A stretch of 56,664 nt of DNA from Parachlorella kessleri (GCA_001598975.1 BBXU01000415.1:1-56664); one strand, 5' to 3'; counted from the stretch's first letter, positions 21,048 to 34,586 are shown. A program made the numbers and translations. The notes: a model not told the origin generated them from the sequence alone.

Positions 21048-22284
21048 ATGGCAGCAAACCCACCACTCGTCAACTCACAGAACGCGCTGTTCCCAGCCCC
21101 GTACCAGGGAGAGGCAATAGTCCTGGGCCGTGATGGAGTGGAGATAGCCCTTCAAGGAGTTCGGACGCAGTCTGGCAAGTAAGTATGAAGTCAGTGTACC
21201 TCCCCAGTTCAGTGAGCATCGTGGGATTGCCTACAAAAGGAAACCATGCCAGCTGCTAGACGTGCTTTCGACTGTTGCTTGAGGGTTGAGGCTTTTCGGG
21301 GGCCCTGGCGCAGGTGGTCTACCACTGGGACTCTTTACTTGACAAACATGCGCTTCGTATTCGTGGCACCCAAGCCTGACAAGAGCGGGCTGCAGGCCTT
21401 CGAGCTGCCCCTGGCTTACATCACAAACGAGAAGTTCAGTCAGCCTATTCTGGCTTGCAACAACTTGGCAGGTGAGCAGTGCAATCAGCAACCCTGAAGA
21501 GGGATCGTGGAGCCTGTAAAGCAGTGGTGAGCAACAGGGAGTGCATGCCAACAGAACGTGGGTGTAGCTACAGCTTAAAGTGCTGCTCATATAGACTGGT
21601 CTAGGACCTTGACAAAGAAATGCTGCACTGCAGGGGAGTGTCGCCTGGTTGACAGCGGCGATGCAGGCGGCCCGCAGCTTGTCAAATTCTCACTCTACTT
21701 CAAGCAGGTAAGCGACGGTCGTGTGGCATGGCCTTTGGTGATGCTGTTTGTTATGGTGCAAGGGCGTGATTGAGCACTCGTTGTACCCTTGACGATGACT
21801 GAGCAAAATGGCGTGCAGGGCGGCGTGGGTACCATAATCCCCATGTTCATGAGATTCCTGGAGTACATCCGGGTGGCACAGCGCAACCTAGCAGCGCAGT
21901 ATCAGCAGCAGGAAGTGCAGCATCAGTATGCATCAAGCCCGGGGGCGCCGCCAGGGCCAGCCCCTGTTGCTGCGGCGCCGCAGCAGTTTGTGCAGACCGC
22001 TCTGGTGGACCCCAACGATCCGTCCAAGGTTTGTTTGGGGGCTGCTCATACCCTGACCTGGCTTCCAGCCTGACTGCACGCGTACCTGCAAGGCATTTTA
22101 AGAGATGGCCGTGGTTTTATACGTTGGCAAAGGCGTCCTGCTTCGGCGTACGCCTCTTTCCCGAAATAGGTGGCTTGAGCATGCCACTCAGGGTGGCTGT
22201 GTCCTGCAGGTTTACCTGACTCAGCCGGTGGACCCTTCCAGCTGCCGACCAGATGCACCCAAGTTTGGTGGCCCTCTTGTGTAG
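21048..22284 (+). CDS. WBP2-like GRAM-domain protein
   Basis: Five exons, 21048-21178, 21314-21471, 21634-21707, 21819-22028 and 22210-22284, give 215 aa in phase. The N-terminus (ANPPLVNSQNALFPAPYQGE) and the GRAM strands (GTLYLTNMRFVFVAPKP, FELPLAYITNEKFSQPI, ACNNLAG) match WW-domain-binding protein 2 and its plant relatives. The tail is Gln/Pro-rich and ends FGGPLV. No PPxY motif is visible, so the WW-domain binding that names the animal protein is not supported here. Known: GRAM domains have a PH-like fold and bind membranes or proteins; animal WBP2 is a transcription coactivator. The function in algae is unknown. TGTAA at 22316-22320 suits its poly(A) signal. Confidence 0.87.
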
Positions 22285-22315
22285 CATGGACAACTTGTCC
22301 CATGTTGTGACACGT

Positions 22316-22320
22316 TGTAA
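22316..22320 (+). terminator. TGTAA poly(A)-type signal of WBP2-like gene
   Basis: TGTAA about 32 bases after the stop codon at 22282-22284. Confidence 0.4.
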
Positions 22321-22828
22321 GTCAAGGTTCGGTACTTCGCTCCGCTTGTGGTTAACACCGGTCCGAACACAGACCTGGAAGCAAGACTGCTTGCGCCTTG
22401 CAGTTGTGAATGTAGTTCTTTTGTACTGTGTAGAGTGTCGTCTTTGGTGTGCCCTCTTTTGGTCCCTGTTTCTTGCATGTGGCGGCCCAAGATAGGAGGC
22501 ACCTGGGGCTAAGTTATACTGCTAGTGTGCAGAAAGTTACCCCCTTTGTCGGAGGCTATATATGGTGGCCTGAGTACCGCCCACAGGAAGGAGAGAGAGC
22601 GGGCCATTGTCGCACCCCTGTTTGACCTTCTGTTTCATATGTTGTGGGTGGATACCGAGCTTTCTACAGTGCAGCGAAAACCCCAACGTGTCCAAGGTGT
22701 ACATGCTCAGTGCCAGGTGCTCGGCGAACCACAACTGATTTTACCAGGCCTGCTCTGTGAACTACGCTTCCATCCTGCAGGATCTGACCAAAGACCTGCC
22801 TCTACATCCTATTGAGTCAACACACCCC
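22321..22828. other. Convergent spacer, WBP2-like / PAN gene
   Basis: No convincing exon. Short open stretches on the plus strand near 22670-22830 have no recognisable domain. Confidence 0.35.
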
Positions 22829-24139
22829 TCAGAGGAGGTAACCACTGGTCCAGGGGACGCTGATGTCGGCCCCATACACAGCCAGGGTGCCACCTACCAC
22901 CAGCTCCTGCCGCTTCAAAGAACACCTCTTGAACGGATACTCTCCGCTGCATGTACACGATAAACACAAACTTAGCCTTGGGGTCGTAGACACATGTCCA
23001 TCTCAAGGGCAGGATTGATGCAGGCCTTCAAAAAGCGCCGCTCTGGACAGTAGAAGGAGTTGGTTGTATGCCTGTGGTTGAGGGCACAGAGCCTCCGCAG
23101 TAATACCCGTGTGGGAAGGCTTCATGTAGGTTCAAGGCGCATTGGACAACTTACCAGGCGCTCGGGCTTGCGCAGAAGACATAAACATTGCACTTTGCGT
23201 CTTTCTTGCAGGCGTTGCAGCAGCCCAGTTCGGTATAGTTGTCCAGGTGCGCGATCAAGTCACCCTGGGCATTAGTGTTGGGAAGGCCCATGCAGTCCCC
23301 TGCAGTGGAATTTGGAGTTTCATTAGAATTCCCACCCAAACTACCCTCAGTTGAACTCGTTGATGCTCACAGCGGGGTCCCAGCTAATTGCTGGACTGTC
23401 CAGCTATAGCACAAGGTCATGTGTGTATAGCCACAGTTGTTTTAAATGGCATAGCAGCTGCCCTTCAGCACATTGACAGCTCTATATGCTGGGTGCACAG
23501 CCTATACATTGACAGCGCACCTCCAGTATCGACAAGCGTGAGCCTCCCACCAGTGCCTGCTGGAGGAGCTGTTCTGGAGCTGCGAATCATCGCCAATCAG
23601 AGCATGTTATCAATCATGCAGCCATTGTGCCATACTGCAAGTGTGAGTTGGGCCAGTCTGCTCGGACCAAGGCTTGTGCAAGTTGCTGGTGCGCTCAGGA
23701 TGCATGAAGTACAGCCACTGCCAGACCGCGACAACATGTAGAACACCTCGAACAACTTGTTGAACTGACCTGCTGGTATTGCTAGGACTGGGGTTCGGGC
23801 TAGGTACGCTAGACAGAGGAGCAGGCACAGGCGTAGGCATAGTCCCTGGGGGCAGCCTGATCCTGACCTCAGCAATAACTTCAGTCCCGCCCTGCCCTGC
23901 AGTGCTCCCTGGTGGCGGGCTGTCACGTATGGAGCTTGTAAGTGTGGAGTCCAAGCTCTGCATGTGGCACAGCTTGCTGTTGGACCTGGGAAGGGTTGAA
24001 GGGTTAGTAGCTCCTCCCTATGCCAGTGGCTGGCCCAGTAAGGTCAGGGTGTGGGAGTCTCACATACCTGGCAGCTGCCACGGCAGCTGAGCACTGCGAT
24101 AGCCAGGGCTACTGACCACAGCGTTTGCTGACTCCTCAT
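22829..24139 (-). CDS. Secreted PAN/Apple-domain protein
   Basis: Five exons, 24139-24068, 23957-23770, 23579-23521, 23299-23155 and 22946-22829, give 193 aa, phases consistent. Exon 1 encodes a signal peptide (MRSQQTLWSVALAIAVLSC). A Ser/Pro/Thr linker (PTPVPAPLSSVPSPNPSP) follows, then a single PAN-like module: DCMGLPNTNAQGDLI, CCNACKKDAKCNVYVFC, and after the last splice YPFKRCSLKRQELVVGG ending WTSGY. Known: PAN/Apple modules are disulphide-rich folds that bind protein or carbohydrate outside the cell and are common in secreted algal proteins. The ligand is unknown. The last junction was chosen because it is in phase and supplies the expected Cys after FCASPSA; the ORF reading through the intron lacks the domain pattern. 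Confidence 0.75.
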
Positions 24140-24551
24140 TCGAGCATGCATGGGTGCGTATTGCCCCTTACAGGAGTACTGGCAGGAGGTAAGGCAATGC
24201 TATGCTTTTAAACAATCGCATGGGTGCTCGTGGCTGGGGCCAGCTTCACATGGGCCCGTCCGACGTGGCCATTCAGCTAACCACAGCAGAAGCATCTACC
24301 GTGGCATCGCTCCAATACTTTTAGCCGTCCCCTTCGCCCATCTAGCAGGAGAATCGCCGTGCGGATTGAGGGCGACTGCATTACTGCCTGCATGACTGCC
24401 TGGGTCAAAGCCAGCCCTTGAGCAACTCAACTTCGATGAAAACAGATTTGCAGTAGGTAGCTTCGGTTTCTCAATCTTTACAACAGACCAGGACGGAAGA
24501 CAATAATACAAACTGCAAATAAACTGATCAACCAGCTTGGCAATCAGCCCC
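24140..24551. promoter_or_regulatory. Divergent promoter, PAN gene / exportin-2
   Basis: 412 bases between diverging starts with no exon seen. The part next to the CSE1 start (24420-24550) is AT-richer. Confidence 0.4.
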
Positions 24552-27500
24552 ATGGACGATCCTCACGTGAAAACTATGCACGATGCTTTTGCACAAACGT
24601 TGGCGCCCAACCCAGTGAGTTTGTTGTAAGTTCAGTGCACACTTTTGTGATCAAGAGCCACGACTCACTCCGCCCATCACTGCCACTCCTGCAGGAGCTC
24701 ATCAAGCAAGCTGAAGCCTTCTTGAAGCAGGCTTCCAGCCAGCCTGGATATGGCATTGCTGTATTGCGGGTGAGTGGCACAAGCTTGCCGCAGCTCGAAG
24801 GGACATGCCACCTGGCATGTGAAGTGCAGTTGACCAACCGACACTATGAAGTGTGCAGGTTGTCTCTCTCAGCACCGTACAAGTTGAAGTGCGGCAGGCG
24901 GCAGCTGTCAATTTCAAAAACTTTGTTAAGTACCATTGGGTAAGTCTGAGGTGCTCTGCCAAAGTGCGGCTGTGGCATGGCATGCTGCCTTGCCTGTTGT
25001 CTGGCGCAATAAGCACACAAGTATCGTGCTCCTGGTCACCGCAGCATACCTGAAACATTGAGCTTGGTGGAGCGTTTGTGCAGGCTTACAAGGAAAGCTA
25101 TGACCTTGGGGAGAGCCAGGCTTTCTCCATCCCAGACGGCGAGAAGGTGCGCTGACAGCAAGCGGAGAGGCAATTGTTTCTGTGTATGTAGTTTATGTGT
25201 ACTGTGTATTGAGCGGCGGTTTGCACCTGCAGTCATCGCAGGCATTGAAGTGGTCAACCTGTCGCTGCGACTTCGAACCAACCAGCGACTTGACACGGAG
25301 CTGGCAAGGGGTGTCTGTTGTAGGAGCAAATCAAGTCTCTCATAGTGGATCTAATGCTGAGCGCGCCGCCAAAAGTGCGCTCCCAGCTCAGTGAGGCTCT
25401 CTCTATTATCAGCAGCCACGACTTCCCCGCCAAGTGGCAGACCCTGCTGCCGCTGCTGATCGAGAAGCTGAAGAGCGAGGACCAGCAGCTCGTGAATGGG
25501 GTGCTCAGCACAGCAGATTCCATTTACCACCGCTACAGGTGGGGTCTGCCTAAACTAGAAGTCTTGAGGAGTGGGCTCTTACATGCCTCTGTCTCATCCA
25601 CCTGGGAAGCGACTGGGGACCCTGTGAGCACAAGACACTTCAGCCAGCATGGTGGGGTTGCAGAAGGCCGCTGAGTCGGGGCTGCGGTCCAGCAATTTGA
25701 GTGTGGTGCAGCCTGCCAGGAGGTCCCTCAGCCCTGTACTCTCGCCTGTGGGAAAGTCGCCCTAACCATAGTGGGCACAAGTTTGCAAGTCGCAAAGCTG
25801 GTACAGCAACCAGTATTTGCCCAAGCGATGTGCCGCTGTCCATGCTGCAAGCATTTGGGGTGCTTAGCTCAGCCCTGTCCCTGCCATCATCCTTCACGGC
25901 GCCCTCCTGACCCCACAGGGCTTCATCCCTTGAGTACTCTGTGTATCCCTCACTTGCTTTGTTCCCCCTCCCCAAGCAGGAACCAGTTCATGACGGACCA
26001 GCTGTCCCAGGAGCTGGAGTACTCGCAGCAGCTGGTGGCGCCCCTGCTGGCCACGCTGCAGGCGCTCTCCAAGCGGGTCGCAGAGGCAGCTGGCCAGGCA
26101 GAGCCGCTGCGCCTGCTGCTGTCCAACGTGCAGCTGGTGGCGTCCATCTTCTACTCACTCAACTCCCCTGGTCTCACAGAGGTGATCGCTTGCTGGCCGG
26201 CTGGGAGGCCACCAGCAAGGGGGTGCTGGCCTTGAAGAATATGGTCGGGGGGGTGTTGGTTAGAGGGCAGACATGTATGGCAGGGCCCGTTGGTAGGGGC
26301 CAAGGGCACCGGTGTTTGGGCGGTGCCGAGAGGGGTCATGCCCAGTTGCCGAGTTTGCAGTGAAGGGACAGGGACAAGGCTGTGAACCCTTCATGGTGTT
26401 GTAGCAAAGGGACGCTGGTCTGCAGTTTCTGACGGTGAGGTTGCCCCAAGCCTGAGAAGCCAGTGGTACAAGGGCTTGTAGAAAGTCGTCAATGCAGCAG
26501 CGCTGTACCCACAAGTGTCGCAATGCTTGGTGGTCGACTCCACACAGTCACATAGCCGCCATCCATCCCCAGCTTTCTTGCTCTGGCAGGCCTTTGAGGA
26601 GACACTAGATGCGTGGATGGCGGAGTGGCACACCTACCTGTCCCTGGAGGCGCCGGCCCTGGATGAGTCGGACCCCGACAGGCAAAGCGTGCTGGACTCG
26701 GTCAAAGCCACGGTGCGGCGACATCGGGGCATGAAGAAGTCCTGACTTGTTGCCCTATAGTGAGCTGATGGTGCCCAAGAAGGTGGTGGAATCGCCGGAG
26801 GAATACCTCACTTCAGTGGTTTGGCAACTGCGCTGGCGTGGCATGTAGGTTTCCACCAGGTGCAAGACTGCTAGGGCGACATCCTTGCCAGTGCCTGCCA
26901 TGTGCCTGGGCATTGGGACTCTTGACCCAGGTTGCACCTGCCCCGGCTGCCCCCTGCTCTTGGTTGCTGCAGGTGTGTGAGTGCCTCATCCTGTTCATGG
27001 AGAAGAACGAGGAGGAGTTTGCCAAGTTCCTGCAGACATTTGTACAGGATGTATGGACGCAGCTGATGAAGGTGTCGCAGCGGCCCGGGCAGGTGAGGCG
27101 GGGCTGGATATAGAGGGCTTGGGAAGCAGGGTGGGTCAGGGGGTCCACCTGGTGGTTGTATGAGAGCGATGACTGTGGAAGTTCAGACGGTGCCCAGTTG
27201 GCTGTCAGGCACTGGTGGGAGTAGTGAAGAACGAAGTGAGAAGGTGCTCTGGATGGCTGTCGGTGCCTCACGTTCGACCCAATTCCGGCTGCGGGATAAG
27301 ACCGTGGTCGTGCCAATCTCATCTCGTCTAATTGATCCTGCCGGTGAGGAAGGGTGCTTTGGGAGGGGTTCAGATGATGTGCCAGTATGGCGTGCCGCTG
27401 CTGGACTGGTCTGGGCTTCAGCCGCCCCAAGCAGCAGCTGACCAAGTGGGAAGGTGCATCACCGTGCACCTGCAGGACAACCTTGCTTTGCACGCCATCA

Positions 27501-30500
27501 ACTTCCTCACAGCCGTCAGCCGCAGCGTGCACTACCAGCTGTTCAAAGACCCCACGGCGCTGCGGCAGATCTGTGAGAGCATCGTTATCCCCAACCTCAA
27601 GATGCGGGACGATATGGTGAGCTGCGAGAGGGGAGCCTTCATTGCAAGACATGTATATGAGTATAGAGTGTCTGGGGAGGAGGGTGGTGTGACCCATGGC
27701 TGATTTCTCTGTTTGGAATGGGGAAGCCTTTCTTACCAGCTGCCACATCATTACCTGGCCCCGCATATGCCTACTGGTACATAGTGGCAGCAAACAAGTC
27801 ACCTACACGGGGTTGGTGGGCAAAGGTTATTACACCCCTGGCCAGCTAGAGGGCACTCCTACAGCAGACCCCGGCACACACTGAGGCCAGCGGGTGGCGG
27901 GGGCATCCCGCGCTGTGAACCTGCACTAGATTTTTGGCATTTGGCCCAGGCGTCGTTGATGCCATGGAGTTGTCTATGCCAGGTCACCCCGCCCTGCTCA
28001 GCGGTTGTTATCGCCCTGGCTGCCTGCAGGAGGAGATGTTTGACATGAATTGGATCGAGTATGTGCGGCGGGACACAGAGGGTAGCGACTCAGACACCCG
28101 CCGCAGGGCGGCCTCTGAGCTTGTCAAATCACTGACCGAGCGCTTCCCAGCCGAGGTGGGTGGGGACCCAGGGTCAGCTGGGCAGGCAGGCAGGCGGGTG
28201 GTTTGCCTAGGTGGGTGGAGTGGCTGGGTAAGGTTGTGACTGTTTCACACGGCTGGGCTTCTGCCTGAGATTACTGGTCTGCACCTATCGAGATATGGGC
28301 ACAAGAGGGAAAGGCAGCGGGATGGCTTAGGCCGCAGCACGACAAATCACTGGACTGCCCAGGAGAGGAGCTGAGACCATCGAGTAAGCAGTAGTGGACC
28401 GGAGGCGCTGTCAGCCCTGTGAGCCCGACAACCCCGCGCCAGCGTGTAAGGGCCGTTGTAGGCATGCAACTCACCCCCTGACGTGCCTTTTTCCTCGTTC
28501 CTCTCTGTTGCCCTCGGTCCCGCAGGTGACAGAGCTCTTCACAGGCTACGTAGGGGCGATGCTAGCCGAAGCTGCGCTCTCCCCACAGCACAACTGGCGT
28601 GCCAAGGACTGCGCCATCTACCTAGTCACGGCGCTCACGGTTCGGGGCAAGACGGCGGCTGCAGGTGCCACCACGACCAACACGCTGGTCAACCTGCAGG
28701 ACTTCTTCAAGCAGGTGGGCTGGTGGTTGGGGTGGGAGGGAGGGCAGCGTGATCGCGTACCTTGCCGGACGGCATGTGACTGTGACCTTGGCTGTCTGGC
28801 GGACGCAGCTGCCCCTTCTGCGTTCCACCTGCCTGCTGCACGACTTTCTCAGAACCATACAGCCCGCGGGATCACCTTGGTGTGGCGGTAACCATCAGCC
28901 ACCATCATCTTGCTTTCTACCAGGCTGCTCGCACTTCGCTCCTACCGACCCACAGCAGGTGCACCACCCCTGCCTATGCCTTGAGCGGGAGGTCACACCC
29001 CGTGGGCTCCCTCCCCCCTCCCCCCTGTCGCAGCACATTGCTCCCGAGCTGGGCGCGTCCAACCCCAACGACCTGCCCATCCTCAAGGCGGACGCGCTCA
29101 AGTTCATCACCACCTTCCGCTCGCAGCTGCCCAAGGACACAACCCTGGCACTCTTCCCCAGCCTCATAAAGTGAGCCCTGCAGGCAGGCAGGCAGGCGAG
29201 CAGGCATTGCGGTGCTGCTGGCTGCTCCGCTGCATGGTTGTTGTCCTTGGCCTTGCTAGCGTCCCGCGTCAGTATGTATGGTGGGTGCATGCATCCCAGC
29301 GGGCCATGCAGCAGCACCTGCGGCACCTGTGCCCAACCACCGCCAGGCTTGGTGTCATCTCTAGACCCGCAGGTACTACCGCCCTGCCTGGGGGCCACCT
29401 GCGGCCATCTCTGCCCAGCTGCTGCTGTTGTGTGCCTTGCTGTGCAGCCTGCTGGGCGCCGAGTCCAATGTGGTGCACTCGTATGCGGCCATTGCGGTGG
29501 AGAAGGTGCTGTCCCTGAAGGAGGGAGGCAAGACCAAGTGAGTCCTATCAGTTTCCTTGGTGGTCACATGGCGACATTTCAGAAGCACTAAAGTATAATG
29601 TACGTGGCCCCAGCCTTAATTATACAGTGACCCACAGTTATATACCACGTACACATCTTCACTGGAAGGCTGCAAGGGGCATTCCTGCCTGAGAATTTTG
29701 CAAGAGCTTTGCAAGGACAGGCGACCTGTCCATCCTGGGGTCCCTCTCCGTGCCTCCCTTTGCCACAGCATCTGTGACATTGCAAGCCCTGGGAGCACTG
29801 CAAGCCCAGTGCAACCTCAAGACTTTTAGTATCACCGATACTAGTGGGTAGCCCACAGAGGCTGCTTGTACTTGCCCCGTCTCCCCTCGCCAGAACCTTC
29901 GCTGAGCTCTCGGGCGCTGCACAAGTACTGACCTTTTGGCATGCACAGCCTTACAGCCAACATCTGCCCACCCACCCGCTACCACCCGCCCGCCCTGTGT
30001 GCAGGTTCACCCCCGAGGAGCTGGCCCCCTTCCTGCAGGCGCTGCTGGAGAAGCTGTTTGCCGCCTTCCACTTCCCCGAGTCTGGCGAGAACGAGTACCT
30101 CATGAAGTGCGTGATGAGGGTCATCACCTTTGTAGGTGGGTGGCGCCGCGGGCTGAGACCCCTTCCCAGAGGGTCACCTTACAGCCTGGGCAGCACTCGC
30201 CACCCAGGACTGTATTTCAACTCGTTGTTAGTGGGCATTGCCACCAGGGCCTGCTGCAGCCAATGAGATGTCAGCCACCGGGTGGAGCGTCACTTGGCAT
30301 GTCGTGGGAGGCTTGGGGAGCTTTGCTTTTCCAGGAAGGGCAGGCCAGGTCAGGTCTGGTTCGGATACCTCAGCGTGTGAAGGGCTTACGCACACACATA
30401 CTGCGCTGAAGGGGATACCTGCGCTCCTAGGTGTGCCTGTCCTAGTCCCATGCCCCATGCGTCAGATGCAGGGAATCTCCTTCATCTGCCTGCTCTTGGT

Positions 30501-33500
30501 TGTCCCTGCAGGCAAGAGCATCGCGCCCGTGGCACCCGTGTGCCTGCAGCAGCTGGCACAGATGCTGCTGGCAGTGTGTAAGAATCCCACACAGCCCGGC
30601 TTCAACCACTACCTGTTTGAGTCGGTGGCGGCACTCATACGGTAGGTACGCACACACGTGCCGCCCATACACATGGAACGTTTGTTGTCAGGGTGCTTGG
30701 CTCACAAGCCACTGATGGGTCCAAGCCAAGCCAAGCAGCTGTGCCAGGTTGGTTGTGTGGGCGACAGCCGGGCCGGGTCTGGGTTTGGTGACCCGATGGT
30801 TCGGAGGGCGCTGAGTGGATTAGCACTTAGACGAGTCCACTATCAACGCAGGGGGCGGCGCACCTCTGGGGGGTTGTTTTTATTGCTGCCTGTGTCACCT
30901 GTGCGTGAGGTTCCTGTACTGAGTGTCCTGCGCTGTCGTCCAATGTGGCAGGTACGGCTGTGAGGCGGACCCCCGGTCGGTGACGACGTACGAGGAGATG
31001 CTGTTCCCCCCCTTCAACGTGGTGCTGCAAGAGGACGTGCAGGTAGCAGCTGCTGCAGTCCTGGACAGTGTAGCAGGAGAATGCCCAGTGTGTGGGCGGT
31101 GCTTGCAGGCTTGTCTGTCCATCTGCCACTCTCCCGCCAGATAACTTGCTTCCAGCGTTTTGGTTGAAGTGCTACCACCAATGGCTCAAGACTCAAAGAG
31201 CGAACATCCTCAACCTTGGGGTTTGAGATTGACGACCTGCCTTTCCGCCTGAGGTCTGCCGGCTGGCAATGAGGCAGCCTCCCCTGCCCCTGTTGGCTGC
31301 AGGAGTTCCACCCGTACGTGTTCCAGATCTTTGCGCAGCTGATGGAGGTGCGGGGTCCCGGCGACAAGCTGCCCGACACCTACCTGCTCATCTTCCCGCC
31401 GCTGCTCACACCCGTGTTCTGGGAGCGCAGCGGCAACATCCCAGCCCTCGTGCGGCTGCTTCAGGTGGGTGCGTGGGGCCAGTTTCTTTAGGGCCAGTGA
31501 GACGCTCACGTTCATTGCCAGCTTCGCAGGCAGGCTGGACGCCTTTGGGGGCACCTGTAACACCCGCGGCGACGGGGGCCCTGGGGTCCATGCAGTCTTG
31601 GGGTGGAGCAGCGTGCATCACCTGAGCATTGCCACCCTTCGGGTCCCGCCGCAAGGACATACTGCAGCATGGACATTTACTTCTCGTAGGCTGCACATGC
31701 GTGCCTACGTGCTAGCTGGTAGTGCTAGCTCCGCCACCCTCCCTCCCTGTCTGCCCGGCAGGCCTACCTGTCCAAGGCGGGGCCTGAGGTGGTTGCCCGG
31801 GGCTACCTTGCGGGCGTGCTGGGCGTGTTCCAGAAGCTGCTGTCGTCCAAGGCGCACGACCACGAGGGCTTCTACATCCTCAACACGCTCATAGAGTACC
31901 TGGACATGCAGGCACTGGCGCAGGTAGGGGGCGCTGCTGTGCCCTGCTGTGTGCGGCAGGGCAGCCAGCCAGCAACTCTGCCGCCGTACCGCACGTGCTG
32001 CTGCAAGGCAGTGGCGGGTTGGAGGTGTTCTCTGCTAGGTGGGGCCCAACCCTTCCGTCGGCCGCCATGCCTGACTCCGGCAGGCTTGCTCACTTTTGCG
32101 ACTGATGCACCGCTCTGGCGGCAGCACTGCAGGCAGATATACTACCTTCCATTGTTGCAAGCCCCCTCACATAGGCAGGGACCCCCCCCACGTGCACACT
32201 ACCACACCCTCCCTCTCTCTCACGTTTCATGGTCCTTTCCCGGCTTGCCTGCCTGCAGTACCTGCCCCAGATCTGGGGCCTGCTCTTCCAGCGGCTGCAG
32301 TCCTCGCGCACCACCAAGTATGTGCGCAGCTTCCTGCTGTTTGTGGCGCTGTTCACCGTCAAGCACGGGCCTGCGGTGGTCGGCGAGTCCATCGATGCGG
32401 TGCAGCCAGGCCTGACGACGATGATCCTGCAGCAGGTGGGGTGGGCAGGGCCTGTTGCGCTTGCGTCCTGGCCGTCATGACAGAGCCCTTATTCTCACCT
32501 TGGGTCCTCTCTCCTGCCTGTTTCTGGGCATGCTAAACAACCACGACACAGCCTGATGTGTTTGTTGAATTCTTGCAACATGTCAAAGTAAAGAATTCGC
32601 ATCTGAGACACAGTTGGCCCATGCTTGTTGAGCAGCAGAGGCCAGCCGACTCGCCTCCCAAGGCAACACTGTCGTCAGAGGCACGTCATTTGTCTAGCTC
32701 AGCCTTGTGCCGTGCTGCCAAGGGACTACAGAAACAAGGCGGCCAGCAGCTACATGAGCATGCCAAGGAACGAGGTTGCACCACTGTCGCAGGTGTGGCT
32801 GCCCTCCATGGCCACGATAAGTGGGGCCCAGGAGGAGAAGCTGGTGGCTGTGGCAACCGTGCGGCTACTCACAGAGGCCCCCGCGCTGCAGCAGCCCGCT
32901 GCGGCTGAGCTGTGGGGCCACCTCCTTGCGGCACTGGTGCAGTATGTGGAGGGCACAGCAGCAGGGGCAGGTACGGGTGGTGTTGAGCAGTCCGCTTGCC
33001 TACGACGTTGGCGGTTGAGATTGGTGGTGCTAGCACCAGGTGTATCCCAAGCACTGCAGCAGTGGAAGTGGCAGACTGCACCAAGGAATTGTTATGACAT
33101 CGTGGGAAGGGCAGCTTCGCCGGGTGATGGGTGCGCTAAGATTCTGGAGACATCAATAGCCCAGCTCTGCGGTGCGTAAGCTTCCCAACCACCAAGCACT
33201 TGCTGACCGCCGCAGGCGGCGAGTCCGGGCTTGACGATGGCGAGGTGGACGAGTATGCCGGCTACTCCGCAGCCTTTGCACGCCTACACAATGCACACAG
33301 GCAAGAGGGAGGAAAGCAGGAGCTTGCGCTACGCTCGTTAGTCAGTTGGCTGGATGCCTTCCATACCTGCTTCGCTTATCCTGTGTATTGTTGTGGTGTA
33401 TGTGTGACTAAGAGGGGGAGGGCGGTGTCTCGTTGAGGAGGCTGTTGTGCACAGAAGCTTGCCATGGCAGCCTGCTCTTCCTACCGCTCCACGAACCCCA

Positions 33501-33736
33501 TATCTGGAGGCTTTGCACACCAGAGAGAGAACCCTCTGCTGCCCTGCCGCTGCAGGCCTGAACAGGATCCAGTGTCTGACGTGCGGGATGCCAAGGCCTT
33601 CCTGGCCACCTCCCTAGCCAGCTACTCGCAGCAGCACCCGGGCAAGGTGCCAGCGCTGGTGCAGGCACAGGTGCCGCCCGAGGGCCAGCAGAAGCTGCAG
33701 GCCATGCTGCAGGCTGCCGGGGTGGGGTTGGTGTAG
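24552..33736 (+). CDS. CSE1: Exportin-2 (CSE1/CAS), importin-alpha re-exporter
   Basis: Twenty-two exons: 24552-24614, 24695-24769, 24859-24939, 25084-25146, 25324-25538, 25980-26181, 26590-26712, 26973-27092, 27476-27616, 28030-28155, 28526-28714, 29034-29170, 29448-29537, 30005-30135, 30512-30641, 30952-31042, 31303-31464, 31762-31923, 32259-32435, 32793-32970, 33216-33300 and 33556-33736. They sum to 973 aa against 971 for human CSE1L, all in phase. Landmarks: RQAAAVNFKNFVKYHW (importin-beta N-terminal region), SLIVDLMLSAPPKVRSQL, HDFPAKWQTLLP, YVRRDTEGSDSDTRRRAA, ENEYLMKCVMRV, WERSGNIPALVRLLQ and GVFQKLLSSKAHDHEGFYIL. Known: this HEAT-repeat exportin returns importin-alpha to the cytoplasm with RanGTP. 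Odd: the last intron (33301-33555) uses a GC donor. Confidence 0.96.
33301..33555 (+). other. GC-AG intron 21 of CSE1
   Basis: Donor GCACACAG|GCAAGAG, acceptor CCGCTGCAG|GCCTGAA, phase 2 on both sides. Joining gives LHNAHRPEQDPV, which keeps the exact spacing of the human LAFAGKKEHDPV stretch. Confidence 0.7.
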
Positions 33737-34586
33737 AAATGATCATGCCTGTTGGGCTCTGCTTGGACCGGGGTCACTGCTTGCTTGCTGCATGGCATTG
33801 CCGCCGAAAGTTGTTGGGCAAGACTTGGTCTGCACTGCCAGGCCGTGGAGCCCTTCCAAGGCCTGTGCGATCCTTGTTGCCTATGAGATCCACGCTGTGG
33901 GTTGGCGGGCAATGCCCCATTCGGGGGCCACGTGGGCACCTTGATGCCTCCAGCAATGGTATGCGAGGTGTGCTAGCATGGTCCCAACATGCCAAGGTGT
34001 GCTGCAGGCCGTGGTGTGAGCATGGGGTATGCAAGACTCGGTGCGCACCCAGAGGGTCACAGCTAAGCTGAAGCGAAAGGGCTCCCTAAGCCAGGCTTCA
34101 AATAGCTGTCAGAGCATTTGCCTTTCTCTAAGCCATCTCAACACAGCTGTCACGCATATCTTTTGTAGAGCGGCCCACTCTGAGCACTCCGGTGGTGTTG
34201 CAGCTTGTGGCCTTCCAACCTTGTGCTACGGGAACCATGCTAGCCTACTGTACCACCACTTCGACGCCCGCTGAAAACCGGTGAACAGTTCTTGGAAGCA
34301 TGAGTGTCAATTATCACCTTATAGGTCTGAGCTCCAAAGCCTCCACGCAGGATCTGCCTGCCCCACAACAGCCGTTGGGCCCACCATCCAGGCTCTTTAC
34401 AGGGCGAGCCAAGTTCAGGCAACAGCAGCTGTTAAGTGCAGGCGGTGCCTAGCAAAACCCCTGCACGTCTTCCTGGCTGACCCAGGTCACCCTGCAGATT
34501 GCTGCATGGTGTGCCACCAGCAACCCAGTGAACAAGGCTGTCTGCCTGGCAGGCAACCTAATGACAGGCCTCGCAGCCGGAGGGCC
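33737..34586. other. Convergent 3' region, CSE1 / HIRA
   Basis: About 850 bases without a convincing exon. TTACA at 34397-34401 (TGTAA on the minus strand) may end the HIRA transcript. No clear TGTAA was seen on the CSE1 side. Confidence 0.4.

Noticed and set aside
22525..22831. Plus-strand ORF as an extra WBP2-like exon (NPNVSKVYML resembles DPNDPSKVYLTQ)
   Set aside because: The resemblance is short. The WBP2-like gene already ends in phase with a stop and a TGTAA signal before this region.
22809..23006. Minus-strand ORF containing CVYDPKAKFVFIVYMQ
   Set aside because: It reads through the intron acceptor in a frame different from the PAN module. Splicing at CATGCAG restores the expected Cys and the YPFKRCSLKRQ continuation.
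26813..27802. Minus-strand ORF of 329 codons inside CSE1
   Set aside because: It overlaps CSE1 exons 8 and 9 and their introns, has no recognisable domain, and CSE1 matches its family at the expected length.
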